Shown here piece by piece: positions 8,283 to 14,995 of a stretch of DNA of 61,684 nucleotides. This stretch comes from Tenacibaculum sp. (GTDB lineage: Bacteria; Bacteroidota; Bacteroidia; Flavobacteriales; Flavobacteriaceae): NCBI GenBank assembly GCA_018456245.1, contig JAGYHQ010000005.1:1-61684 (forward strand). Direction: 5' to 3'. The position numbers and the translations under genes are program-made. Numbering within the stretch: the first letter of the stretch is position 1; each line of letters opens with the position of its first letter. Below the pieces are notes generated by a model. The model saw only the letters and a list, made by a program, of their open reading frames with translations. It was not told the origin of the DNA and did not search any database.

Positions 8283-8930
8283 ATGTCACACGATTTAAGT
8301 GATTACAGAAAAACATATCAAAAAGAAGAATTATTAAAGGAAAATTGCCCTGAAAATCCTATAGAATTATTTAGAGATTGGTTTTTAACTGCAGATTCTT
8401 CAGAAACTGTTGATGAAGCCAATGCTATGACTATTTCTAGTATAGGACTAGACGGATTTCCTAAAAACAGAGTAGTTCTTTTAAAAAAATATACGTGGGA
8501 AGGATTTATTTTTTATACAAATTATAACTCAGAAAAAGGAAAAGCTATTGGGCAAAATAATAATGTTTGTTTATCTTTTTTTTGGGCAGGATTAGAACGA
8601 CAAATAATAATAAAAGGAAAAGCAGAGAAACTTCCTGAAAACCTATCAGACGGGTATTTTGAATCTCGCCCAAAAGGGAGTAAATTGGGTGCTTGGGCTT
8701 CTAATCAAAGTGAAATAGTTAAATCTAAAGAAATTTTAGACCTACAATTACAAAAATTTGAAGAACAATTTAAAGGTAAAGAAATTCCTCGCCCTAAACA
8801 TTGGGGAGGATATATAGTAAAACCAATCTCTATTGAATTTTGGCAAGGAAGACCAAATAGAATGCACGACAGAATTATTTACACCTTAAATGAAGATTTT
8901 TCTTGGAAAATTAACAGATTAGCTCCTTAA
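8283..8930 (+). CDS. pdxH: Pyridoxamine 5'-phosphate oxidase
   Basis: A complete 215-residue PdxH, the FMN enzyme that oxidises pyridoxine or pyridoxamine 5'-phosphate to pyridoxal 5'-phosphate. Recognisable pieces are the N-terminal YRKTYQKEELLKENCPENPI arm, NAMTISSIGLDGFPKNRVVLLK (FMN site) near 50-72, YTNYNSEKGKAIGQN, ESRPKGSKLGAWASNQS near 130-146 and the C-terminal HDRIIY followed by WKINRLAP, the standard family ending. It stands alone between parAB-DUF5683 and the SixA gene. PLP made here would serve enzymes such as the cysteine desulfurase in this window. Confidence 0.95.
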   Translation: MSHDLSDYRKTYQKEELLKENCPENPIELFRDWFLTADSSETVDEANAMTISSIGLDGFPKNRVVLLKKYTWEGFIFYTNYNSEKGKAIGQNNNVCLSFFWAGLERQIIIKGKAEKLPENLSDGYFESRPKGSKLGAWASNQSEIVKSKEILDLQLQKFEEQFKGKEIPRPKHWGGYIVKPISIEFWQGRPNRMHDRIIYTLNEDFSWKINRLAP

Positions 8931-8935
8931 TTTTA

Positions 8936-8943
8936 TATATTTG
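8936..8943 (+). promoter_or_regulatory. TAnnTTTG -7 element upstream of sixA-like gene
   Basis: TATATTTG lies 18 bases before the ATG at 8962 and just past the pdxH stop. A TTG exists upstream but at too long a spacing, so only the -7 half is convincing. Confidence 0.45.
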
Positions 8944-8961
8944 AAACTATATTAATTTTAA

Positions 8962-9450
8962 ATGAAAACAATATACATAGTTCGTCATGCTAAATCATCA
9001 TGGGAATACACCAGTATAAAAGACCATGATAGACCATTGAAAGAAAGAGGTATTAACGATGCTCATCTTCTTTCAAAATTTTTAGCTAAAAAAATTAGTC
9101 GCCCTGATGTTTTTATATCTAGCAGTGCTAATAGAGCTTTGCATACAAGTATTATTTTTTGTGAAAAATTTGGTTATCCGTTGGCTAACCTTCAAATAAA
9201 CAAACAGCTATATAGTTTTAGTGATGGTTATTTAGTAAAAACAGTAAAAGCATTAGATGATTATTTTGACAGTGCTATCATTTTCAGCCATGACCACGGA
9301 ATTAATACCTTTGTAAATAAATTTGGAGATAAACCTATTTCTCACGTTCCAACTTGTGGAATAATTGGTATTAAGTTTAAAGAAAAACATTGGAAAAATA
9401 TTAAAAAAGGGAATACAATATTATTTGATTACCCTAAAAATCATAAATAA
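8962..9450 (+). CDS. sixA: SixA-like phosphohistidine phosphatase (histidine phosphatase superfamily)
   Basis: A 162-residue single-domain histidine phosphatase. The catalytic RHAKSSW at 8-14 includes the phospho-accepting histidine (His9), the second arginine is in HDRPLKERG around 23-31, and the distal histidine is in FSHDHGI. Length and RHAKSSW, rather than RHGET, place it with SixA, which dephosphorylates phosphohistidine on signalling or phosphotransfer proteins. It is followed after 31 bases by a Ppx/GppA gene; in flavobacterial relatives these two often accompany ppk1, which is not present here. Its partner is unknown. Confidence 0.85.
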   Translation: MKTIYIVRHAKSSWEYTSIKDHDRPLKERGINDAHLLSKFLAKKISRPDVFISSSANRALHTSIIFCEKFGYPLANLQINKQLYSFSDGYLVKTVKALDDYFDSAIIFSHDHGINTFVNKFGDKPISHVPTCGIIGIKFKEKHWKNIKKGNTILFDYPKNHK

Positions 9451-9481
9451 TTTTTTATAAAAATTTAAAAGGTACGTTATA

Positions 9482-10375
9482 TTGGAAATAAGGAAATATG
9501 GAGCTATTGACATTGGTTCAAATGCAATTCGTTTGCTAATAGCCAACGTAATAGAGCAAGAAGGCAAAAAAACATTATTCAGAAAATCATCATTGGTAAG
9601 GGTTCCTATTCGTTTAGGAGCCGATGTTTTTACATCAGGAAATATTTCAGAAGAAAATATCACTAGAATGGTTGATGCTATGAAAGCATTTAAATTGCTA
9701 ATAAATGTACATAAAGTAGAAAAATATAAAGCTTGTGCAACTTCTGCTATGAGAGAAGCTTCTAATGGATTAAAAATAACTACCAAAATAAAAAAAGAAA
9801 CAGGTATTAATATTGATATAATAGATGGAGAAAAAGAGGCTACTATTATTTCTTCTACTGACCTTAAAAAACTAATTAAATCAAAAGAATCATATTTATA
9901 TGTAGATGTTGGTGGTGGTAGCACCGAGTTCACTATATTTTCTAAAGGAAACGTTATTAATACAAAATCTTTTAAAATAGGTACTGTTCGTTTACTAAAC
10001 AATAGTAAAAAAGAAAATAAAGTAATGTTTGAGCAAATGGAAGAATGGATTGAACGCAACACCAAAGGGTTAAAAAAACTTTCTTTAATAGGTTCTGGAG
10101 GAAATATTAATAAAGTTTTTAAAATGTCAGGACGAGAAATTGACAAACCTCTATCCTTCTCTTATATGAATTCTCAATATAAACACCTAAAAAAAATGAG
10201 TTATAAACAACGAATTTTAAAATTAGGATTAAACCCCGACCGTGCTGATGTAATTATTCCTGCAATGAAAATATACCTTTCTGCAATGAAATGGAGTGAA
10301 GCTAAAAATATTTTTGTCCCTAAAATAGGTTTATCAGACGGAATTATAAAAAGTTTATATAATAATTTAATTTAA
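9482..10375 (+). CDS. ppx: Exopolyphosphatase / pppGpp phosphatase (Ppx/GppA family)
   Basis: A 297-residue ASKHA-fold phosphatase. The phosphate-1 motif is AIDIGSNAIRLLI at 8-20, ATSAMREA is at 86-93, the catalytic glutamate region is DGEKEA at 115-120, and the phosphate-2 motif is YVDVGGGSTEF at 140-150. It is the short form without the C-terminal HD extension. Substrates in the family are polyphosphate or pppGpp; I cannot separate them from sequence. No in-frame ATG precedes the first conserved strand, so the start is TTG at 9482. Two PPK2 kinases 5 kb away make polyphosphate the more tempting substrate. Confidence 0.88.
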   Translation: MEIRKYGAIDIGSNAIRLLIANVIEQEGKKTLFRKSSLVRVPIRLGADVFTSGNISEENITRMVDAMKAFKLLINVHKVEKYKACATSAMREASNGLKITTKIKKETGINIDIIDGEKEATIISSTDLKKLIKSKESYLYVDVGGGSTEFTIFSKGNVINTKSFKIGTVRLLNNSKKENKVMFEQMEEWIERNTKGLKKLSLIGSGGNINKVFKMSGREIDKPLSFSYMNSQYKHLKKMSYKQRILKLGLNPDRADVIIPAMKIYLSAMKWSEAKNIFVPKIGLSDGIIKSLYNNLI

Positions 10376-10401
10376 ACATTCTTAATTCTTACAAAAAGTC
10401 G

Positions 10402-10450
10402 TATATTTGTAGACGAAAGAGTTCTTTTCTTACAAGAAATTAAGAAGAAC
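10402..10450 (+). promoter_or_regulatory. ompA promoter -7 element and 5' leader hairpin
   Basis: TATATTTG at 10402-10409 matches TAnnTTTG and implies a leader of about 65-70 bases. Within that leader GTTCTTTTCTTA (10421-10432) can pair with TAAGAAGAAC (10441-10450) with a two-base bulge and an 8-base loop. A hairpin near the 5' end of an abundant outer-membrane mRNA could stabilise it, as known for E. coli ompA; here that is inference. Confidence 0.5.
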
Positions 10451-10482
10451 TTTGGGTATTATTAAAATTAAATAAAATTATT

Positions 10483-12432
10483 ATGAAAAAATTGTTACTT
10501 TCCGGGGCTATGCTAGCTTTAGGATTTAATGTTATGGCTCAAGATTTGCCAACCAATGCCGAACCAGGTAAATGTTATGTGCGTTGTAAAACTCCAGATG
10601 TATGGAAAAATCAAGATGTTACTATAGAAGTTTCTCCTGCTTACAAAAGAATTGTTACTCACCCAGCACAGTATAAAACTGTTACAGAGAGAGTTTTAAT
10701 TGATGAAGGTGGACAAAAATTAGTGATTGTTCCTGCAAAATACGAAACTCAAACTTTTAATATCGTTACTCAAGAAGCTTCTCAGAGATTAGAAAAACGT
10801 TCTACTCCGTCATCTGTTGCTACAGAAACTATTGTTACTCAAGAAGCTTCTCAAAGATTAGAAGTGGTTCCTGCAAAATATGAAATGAGAGATGTAGTAG
10901 TTACTGTAAGTGAGCCTTATAAAAGGTTACAAGTAGTTCCTGCAAAATACGAAATGAGAGATGTAGTAGTTACTGTAAAAGAAGCTTCTCAAAGATTAGA
11001 GGTAGTTCCTGCAAAATACGAAATGAGAGATGTAGTAGTTACTGTAAAAGAAGCTTCTCAAAGATTAGAAGTGGTTCCAGCTACTTATGACTATGAAACT
11101 ATTTCATACAGAAAAAAAATAACAGGTTCTTCTTTAAAAGTTATACCTGCTTCGTTTAGAAATGAGAACGAAACTATTGAAGTTAGAGCTAAATCTGCTA
11201 AATGGCAAATGAGTGAAAAAGCTCCTGATTGTACTTCTGATGATCCTAACGATTGTCGTTACTGGTGTTACAAAGAAGTGCCTGCTCAATTTACTTCAAT
11301 AACTAAAACTGTATTAGATAAAGATGCTACTGTTGTTTCAACACAAGGTAAATGTAGTGAAGGATCTAACGACCCAAGTTGTTTTGGAACATATAGAAAA
11401 AGAGTTATGAAAACTCCTCCAACTACTAGAGTTATAGAAATTCCTGCAGTAACTAAAGTAGTTAAGAAAAGAGTTATGGTTGCTCCTCCAACTACCAAAG
11501 CTGTAAATATCCCTGCAGTAACTAAAGTAGTTAAGAAGAGAGTTATGGTTACTCCTCCAACTACTAGAGTTGTAACAATTCCTGAAGTTACTACAACTGT
11601 TAAGAGAACTGTTGTTGATACTCCAGCTACGACCAGAGTTATAGAAATCCCAGCAGTAACTAAGGTTATTAAGAAAAATGTTATGGTTACTCCTCCAACT
11701 ACTAGAGTTGTTGAAGTACCTGCTGTGACTAAAGTTATTAAAAAGAGAGTTATGGTTACTCCTCCAACTACTAGAGTTGTAACAATTCCTGAGGTAAAAA
11801 CTACAATTAAGAGAACTATTCCTGGTTCTGACAAAACAGAAGTAGTTTCTATTCCTGAAGTTACAACAACAATGAAAAAAGTAGTAATGGCTACACCTCC
11901 TACAACTAAAATTGTAAAAACAGATGCTAGTTACTCAACTATAAAGAAAACTGTATTAGATAGAGATGCTTATTCTGATGTGACTGATGTACCAGCTAAA
12001 TACAAAACTATTACAAAAGAAATATTAGTAAGCAAAGGAGGATTAACTTCTTGGAAACCTGTAGATTGTAAACAATTAGAAGCTACTCCATTACCAATAA
12101 ACTGGAATTTAGGTAGTTCTACATTAACAGCTGGAGCTAAAAGAATTATTGACGCTCGTTTATTACCTATCTTAAGAGAAGGAGTTGCTGTTGCAATAGA
12201 ATCTCATACAGATTCAAGAGGTTCTAAAACTGCTAACCAATCTTTATCTGAAAGAAGAGCAAGATCAGTTGTTAATTATTTAGTTTCTAGAGGAATTAAT
12301 CCAAGCTTATTAACAGCAAAAGGTTATGGTGAAAACAGATTAACGAACAGATGTGCTGACGGTGTAACTTGTACTGAAAGAGAACACGCAGCAAACAGAA
12401 GAACTACATTTAGAGTTATAAGCCAAAAATAA
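10483..12432 (+). CDS. OmpA-family outer-membrane protein with 23-residue tandem repeats
   Basis: A 649-residue exported protein. Residues 1-20 form a clean signal peptide ending MAQ. A short cysteine-containing segment follows. From residue 60 to about 525 the chain is built from one repeated unit of 23 residues, each opening with [IV]PA or a variant; starts fall at 60, 83, 106, 129, 152, 175, 198, 221, 266, then 320, 343, 366, 389, 412, 435, 457, 480 and 503. A cysteine-rich interruption lies at 245-310. The C-terminal 535-649 is an OmpA peptidoglycan-binding domain, with HTDSRG at 575-580 (Asp577) and LSERRA at 588-593. It probably links the outer membrane or surface to peptidoglycan through an elongated beta stalk. 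It has its own promoter and a strong terminator, so it is likely well expressed. The repeat function is unknown. Confidence 0.9.
   Translation: MKKLLLSGAMLALGFNVMAQDLPTNAEPGKCYVRCKTPDVWKNQDVTIEVSPAYKRIVTHPAQYKTVTERVLIDEGGQKLVIVPAKYETQTFNIVTQEASQRLEKRSTPSSVATETIVTQEASQRLEVVPAKYEMRDVVVTVSEPYKRLQVVPAKYEMRDVVVTVKEASQRLEVVPAKYEMRDVVVTVKEASQRLEVVPATYDYETISYRKKITGSSLKVIPASFRNENETIEVRAKSAKWQMSEKAPDCTSDDPNDCRYWCYKEVPAQFTSITKTVLDKDATVVSTQGKCSEGSNDPSCFGTYRKRVMKTPPTTRVIEIPAVTKVVKKRVMVAPPTTKAVNIPAVTKVVKKRVMVTPPTTRVVTIPEVTTTVKRTVVDTPATTRVIEIPAVTKVIKKNVMVTPPTTRVVEVPAVTKVIKKRVMVTPPTTRVVTIPEVKTTIKRTIPGSDKTEVVSIPEVTTTMKKVVMATPPTTKIVKTDASYSTIKKTVLDRDAYSDVTDVPAKYKTITKEILVSKGGLTSWKPVDCKQLEATPLPINWNLGSSTLTAGAKRIIDARLLPILREGVAVAIESHTDSRGSKTANQSLSERRARSVVNYLVSRGINPSLLTAKGYGENRLTNRCADGVTCTEREHAANRRTTFRVISQK
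10660..12057 (+). repeat. 69-base tandem coding repeats in the OmpA-family gene
   Basis: The DNA encoding residues 60-525 repeats with a 69-base period. The units at 10867-11080 are almost identical at nucleotide level, as are several of those at 11440-11800, while outer units are diverged. The near-identity in the middle suggests recent expansion or homogenisation; one unit (435-456) is one codon short. Such arrays can change length by recombination. Confidence 0.85.
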
Positions 12433-12450
12433 TTTTAAATAGAATCTTTA

Positions 12451-12492
12451 AAAATAACAAAGCCGAGCTTATAGCTCGGCTTTGTTATTTTT
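12451..12492. terminator. Strong bidirectional Rho-independent terminator
   Basis: AAAATAACAAAGCCGAGCT pairs with AGCTCGGCTTTGTTATTTT around the loop TAT at 12470-12472; the GC-rich core is AGCCGAGCT. It follows the ompA stop by 18 bases and also closes the minus-strand unit whose broken last gene ends at 12508. Confidence 0.92.
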
Positions 12493-12507
12493 AATATCAT
12501 ATTTATG

Positions 12508-12844
12508 TTATACATCAACGTAAATAAAAACTTCCTTGGATAATCGCCAATCGTAACTATTACTATTTTTTGTTAAATCCTAATTCATTACTCCACAAAG
12601 CCGATTTTGGTTGTTCATAATTCAATAATGGCTCAATATTTTTAACAACTTCAATTTCCGGATGTATGCTTTAAAAATATTTTCATTAAATAAAACAATA
12701 TTATCCTATTAATTATTTTCAGAAAAATGATAAAAAAATCCGTTTAGAGTTTTTTATCATTTGTCCCAAAGCGTAAATGCCATTCCGTAATTTTACAGAG
12801 ATTATTCTATTTTGTTTCCAAACTAAACTTTTTGGTTTCTTCAT
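12508..12844 (-). pseudogene. Broken immunity-like gene (resembles Imm26), coupled to the HEAT-repeat gene
   Basis: The ATG at 12844 overlaps the TGA of the upstream gene as ATGA. The first 41 codons read MKKPKSLVWKQNRIISVKLR then NGIYALGQMIKN, ending at TGA 12719-12721. Beyond that, the same strand continues in shifted frames with protein-like pieces: NIVLFNENIFKAYI, then IEVVKNIEPLLNYEQPKSAL, then SNSYDWRLSKEVFIYVDV followed by TAA at 12508-12510. This looks like one protein of about 110 residues cut by frameshifts. The opening pattern (short Lys-rich start, a strand, then NGxYAxGQ) resembles immunity protein 26; that call is from memory of the family and needs a profile search. It occupies most of the otherwise gene-free stretch between the ompA terminator and 12841. 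Confidence 0.6.
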
Positions 12845-13287
12845 AATTCTCCCATTTTTATAGATGCTCGGCGTCTAACATATTCATTATCATCATTCAT
12901 AAATTTTTCTAATAGCAATTTTGCGACTTCTTTATTTTCTAATTTATCAAGTCGTGTTGCTATTTGCCATTTTGCATCTTTCTCACCAAATTCAAACGAT
13001 TTATTTGCCAATAATTCCAAAGAGTTAGGTTGTTTTTCTGAAATTTCATCAATAAATGTTTCACATTCGTTATCTCTAGCAACTAAATATAAAACCAATT
13101 TTACATCCTCTTCACTCCATTTTACATGGGTTATAGTTTCTATAAATTCAATAAATAAATCTCCAAGAATATCCCAGTCATCATATAAACACTCCCACTC
13201 GCCTAATCTTTCAGACTCTGGAATTTCACTATAATTTTTAGACCAAATTTTAAATTTTTCTATTTCTTTTTTCAGTTCTTGGTTCAT
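12841..13287 (-). CDS. Small acidic HEAT-repeat protein, possible immunity protein
   Basis: A 148-residue acidic protein. Its N-terminal half is helical and tryptophan-rich (WECLYDDWD near 27-35). Its C-terminal part, from about residue 80, has paired-helix HEAT/armadillo features, including KWQIATRLDKLENKEVAKLL and the ending NDDNEYVRRRASIKMGEL. Small HEAT-repeat proteins of this form occur in Bacteroidota next to polymorphic-toxin immunity genes; here the overlapping next gene looks like a decayed immunity gene, which supports that reading. No toxin gene is visible within the window. It lies 23 bases after the GDYXXLXY gene, at the tail of a five-gene minus-strand unit. Confidence 0.7.
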   Translation of the reverse strand: MNQELKKEIEKFKIWSKNYSEIPESERLGEWECLYDDWDILGDLFIEFIETITHVKWSEEDVKLVLYLVARDNECETFIDEISEKQPNSLELLANKSFEFGEKDAKWQIATRLDKLENKEVAKLLLEKFMNDDNEYVRRRASIKMGEL

Positions 13288-13310
13288 TCAAAAATTATTT
13301 AATTTAACTT

Positions 13311-13787
13311 TTACTCTAATTTTGGAATAAACTCTATATCTTTAATCCTTACAGCTCCTCCTTTCATAACGCAAACAATAGCGTATGCACTATCACTATT
13401 TTTTAAATCTTTTTCCATTTGTAAAGCTTTATCTTTTGGCATAAAATAGGCATCTATACCAAAATCATAACGAAATTTTTGCTTTCCTTTTAAATAGATT
13501 CCATTATCAGGTTTCTCTTTTACAACTTCCTTTAATTTATATATATTATTGCTATCTTTTTCTAAAATGGCATAAACCGTTTTTCCGTACCAACTATCAT
13601 TTTTAGGCTTTCCAAAATTATAATCCAACTTAACATAATTTCCTCTTAATAAATCACGAGGATCGTAAAGGCTAACTTTAAGTTTTATTTCCTCGCCAAA
13701 AAACAACGGAGCAAGCCCATAAACAATCATTCCTAAAAGGAAAATAACTTGTGTTATTATTGCACCTAATATTAATTTATTTCTCAT
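13311..13787 (-). CDS. GDYXXLXY-family membrane-anchored protein
   Basis: A 158-residue protein with an N-terminal membrane segment (ILGAIITQVIFLLGMIVYG) and the family motif in the form GNYVKLDY about 45 residues later, preceded by DPRDLLR. The frame can open at 13811, but that would bury 24 extra bases in the upstream gene; the ATG at 13787 (MRNKLILGAI) fits the family N-terminus and gives an 11-base overlap with the DUF2157 gene. GDYXXLXY proteins are typically encoded immediately after DUF2157 proteins, as here, so the two likely work together at the membrane. Function is unknown. Confidence 0.85.
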   Translation of the reverse strand: MRNKLILGAIITQVIFLLGMIVYGLAPLFFGEEIKLKVSLYDPRDLLRGNYVKLDYNFGKPKNDSWYGKTVYAILEKDSNNIYKLKEVVKEKPDNGIYLKGKQKFRYDFGIDAYFMPKDKALQMEKDLKNSDSAYAIVCVMKGGAVRIKDIEFIPKLE

Positions 13788-14991
13788 TTTTACGTCTCTT
13801 AAAGTTAACAATTAATATAATTACCCCAAAAACTAAGAATAACAAACTCGCGCCGATATAATCGCCAATAAGGTCAATATATCTAATCAATGCCACTATA
13901 AATATGATTGTTAGCCCTAATAACAATTTGTCTTTGTTTATTAATAACACTCCAAAAAGCACACTTAATACTGAAAAAACTATACTTGAATACGTCCAAA
14001 CAGGAGTAATAAAAGGCAGGAGTAATAAAACTACTGATGCAATAGCATAATATTTATTCTTCATTTTCCAAGAGAAAAATAAAGACATTAAACAGAATGC
14101 TACACTATAATAAAAAATAGTTGATGAGAAAACATCTAATTTTTCAGAATCTCCAAACCAAAAGACATTAGAAAACAAACAAACTATAAAAACACTTACT
14201 ATAGTAATATATGCTAATTTTGAAAATATATTTGCGGTGCTAATTTTTCCTTTTTCTATAAGTGTGCCTTCCAAAGAAAGTATTAAAAGGGAGTAAGAAA
14301 GTATATTTGAAATATAAACAGATAAATCAGCATTATTAATATTTGTATTAACATGCTTTGATAATATATATGCATATACCAATATCGGCATAATAAAACT
14401 CAACAATCGTGATTCCTGTTTATATAGAGATATTACTCCTATGATCAAAAATATAAGATAAATATCAGTATTACCCCCCATATCAAAAGCAGTAAAATAC
14501 CAAATAGTTGCTATAATTAAGGATTGCCCAATAAGTAAACTTTTCCTTGTACATAAAGACATCAACATTGCTCCAATAGTCCAAAATAACAATCCAGCTG
14601 ATATATTTTCACCAAGATGATAAGTTTGAGATATTAAGGCAATTGCACCACCAAAACACAAATTACCCAGAAAGAAAAAGGCAGTACCTCGATTTTCTTT
14701 ACCTTTTTTTACCCAATAATATCCTGCGTAATTAACACCTACAACAACAGCTAAAACAGTAAATAATCTTATAAATTTAGGTATGCTATCCCAATTTGCG
14801 CCTATTAAAACAATAAATGAAAGACCCAAAAAGAGAAAGGCTATAATCTGTAAAATAGAACTTTTTTTATCTTCTTTGTTTAAGTCAATATTATAAAGAG
14901 AAGCAATTTTTGTAGCCGTATCTCTATTAATAATATTTTTATCTTGCCATTTTAGTATCTCTTTTTTTAAGAAGTTATTAAATATATTCAT
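13777..14991 (-). CDS. DUF2157 domain integral membrane protein
   Basis: A 404-residue polytopic membrane protein. The cytosolic N-terminus (about 1-45, containing FLKKEILKWQDKNIIN and a DTATKIASLY helix) is the DUF2157 hallmark, followed by roughly ten or more hydrophobic segments to the C-terminus, which ends in a basic tail (NFKRRKNEK). It starts 4 bases after the YfhO-like stop and overlaps the GDYXXLXY gene, so the three are almost surely cotranscribed. No catalytic motif is recognisable. The pairing with GDYXXLXY is seen across bacteria and suggests a two-component membrane complex. Confidence 0.85.
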   Translation of the reverse strand: MNIFNNFLKKEILKWQDKNIINRDTATKIASLYNIDLNKEDKKSSILQIIAFLFLGLSFIVLIGANWDSIPKFIRLFTVLAVVVGVNYAGYYWVKKGKENRGTAFFFLGNLCFGGAIALISQTYHLGENISAGLLFWTIGAMLMSLCTRKSLLIGQSLIIATIWYFTAFDMGGNTDIYLIFLIIGVISLYKQESRLLSFIMPILVYAYILSKHVNTNINNADLSVYISNILSYSLLILSLEGTLIEKGKISTANIFSKLAYITIVSVFIVCLFSNVFWFGDSEKLDVFSSTIFYYSVAFCLMSLFFSWKMKNKYYAIASVVLLLLPFITPVWTYSSIVFSVLSVLFGVLLINKDKLLLGLTIIFIVALIRYIDLIGDYIGASLLFLVFGVIILIVNFKRRKNEK

Positions 14992-14995
14992 ATTA

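Noticed and set aside
9421-10146. A 241-codon open frame on the minus strand opposite the Ppx/GppA gene
   Set aside because: The plus strand encodes all Ppx/GppA motifs in order; the antisense product has no recognisable domain and an unlikely composition.
11286-11834. A 182-codon open frame on the minus strand inside the OmpA repeats
   Set aside because: It is the antisense of the tandem repeat, is itself repetitive (TLVVGGV-type), and overlaps a clearly exported protein; it is a by-product of periodic codons.
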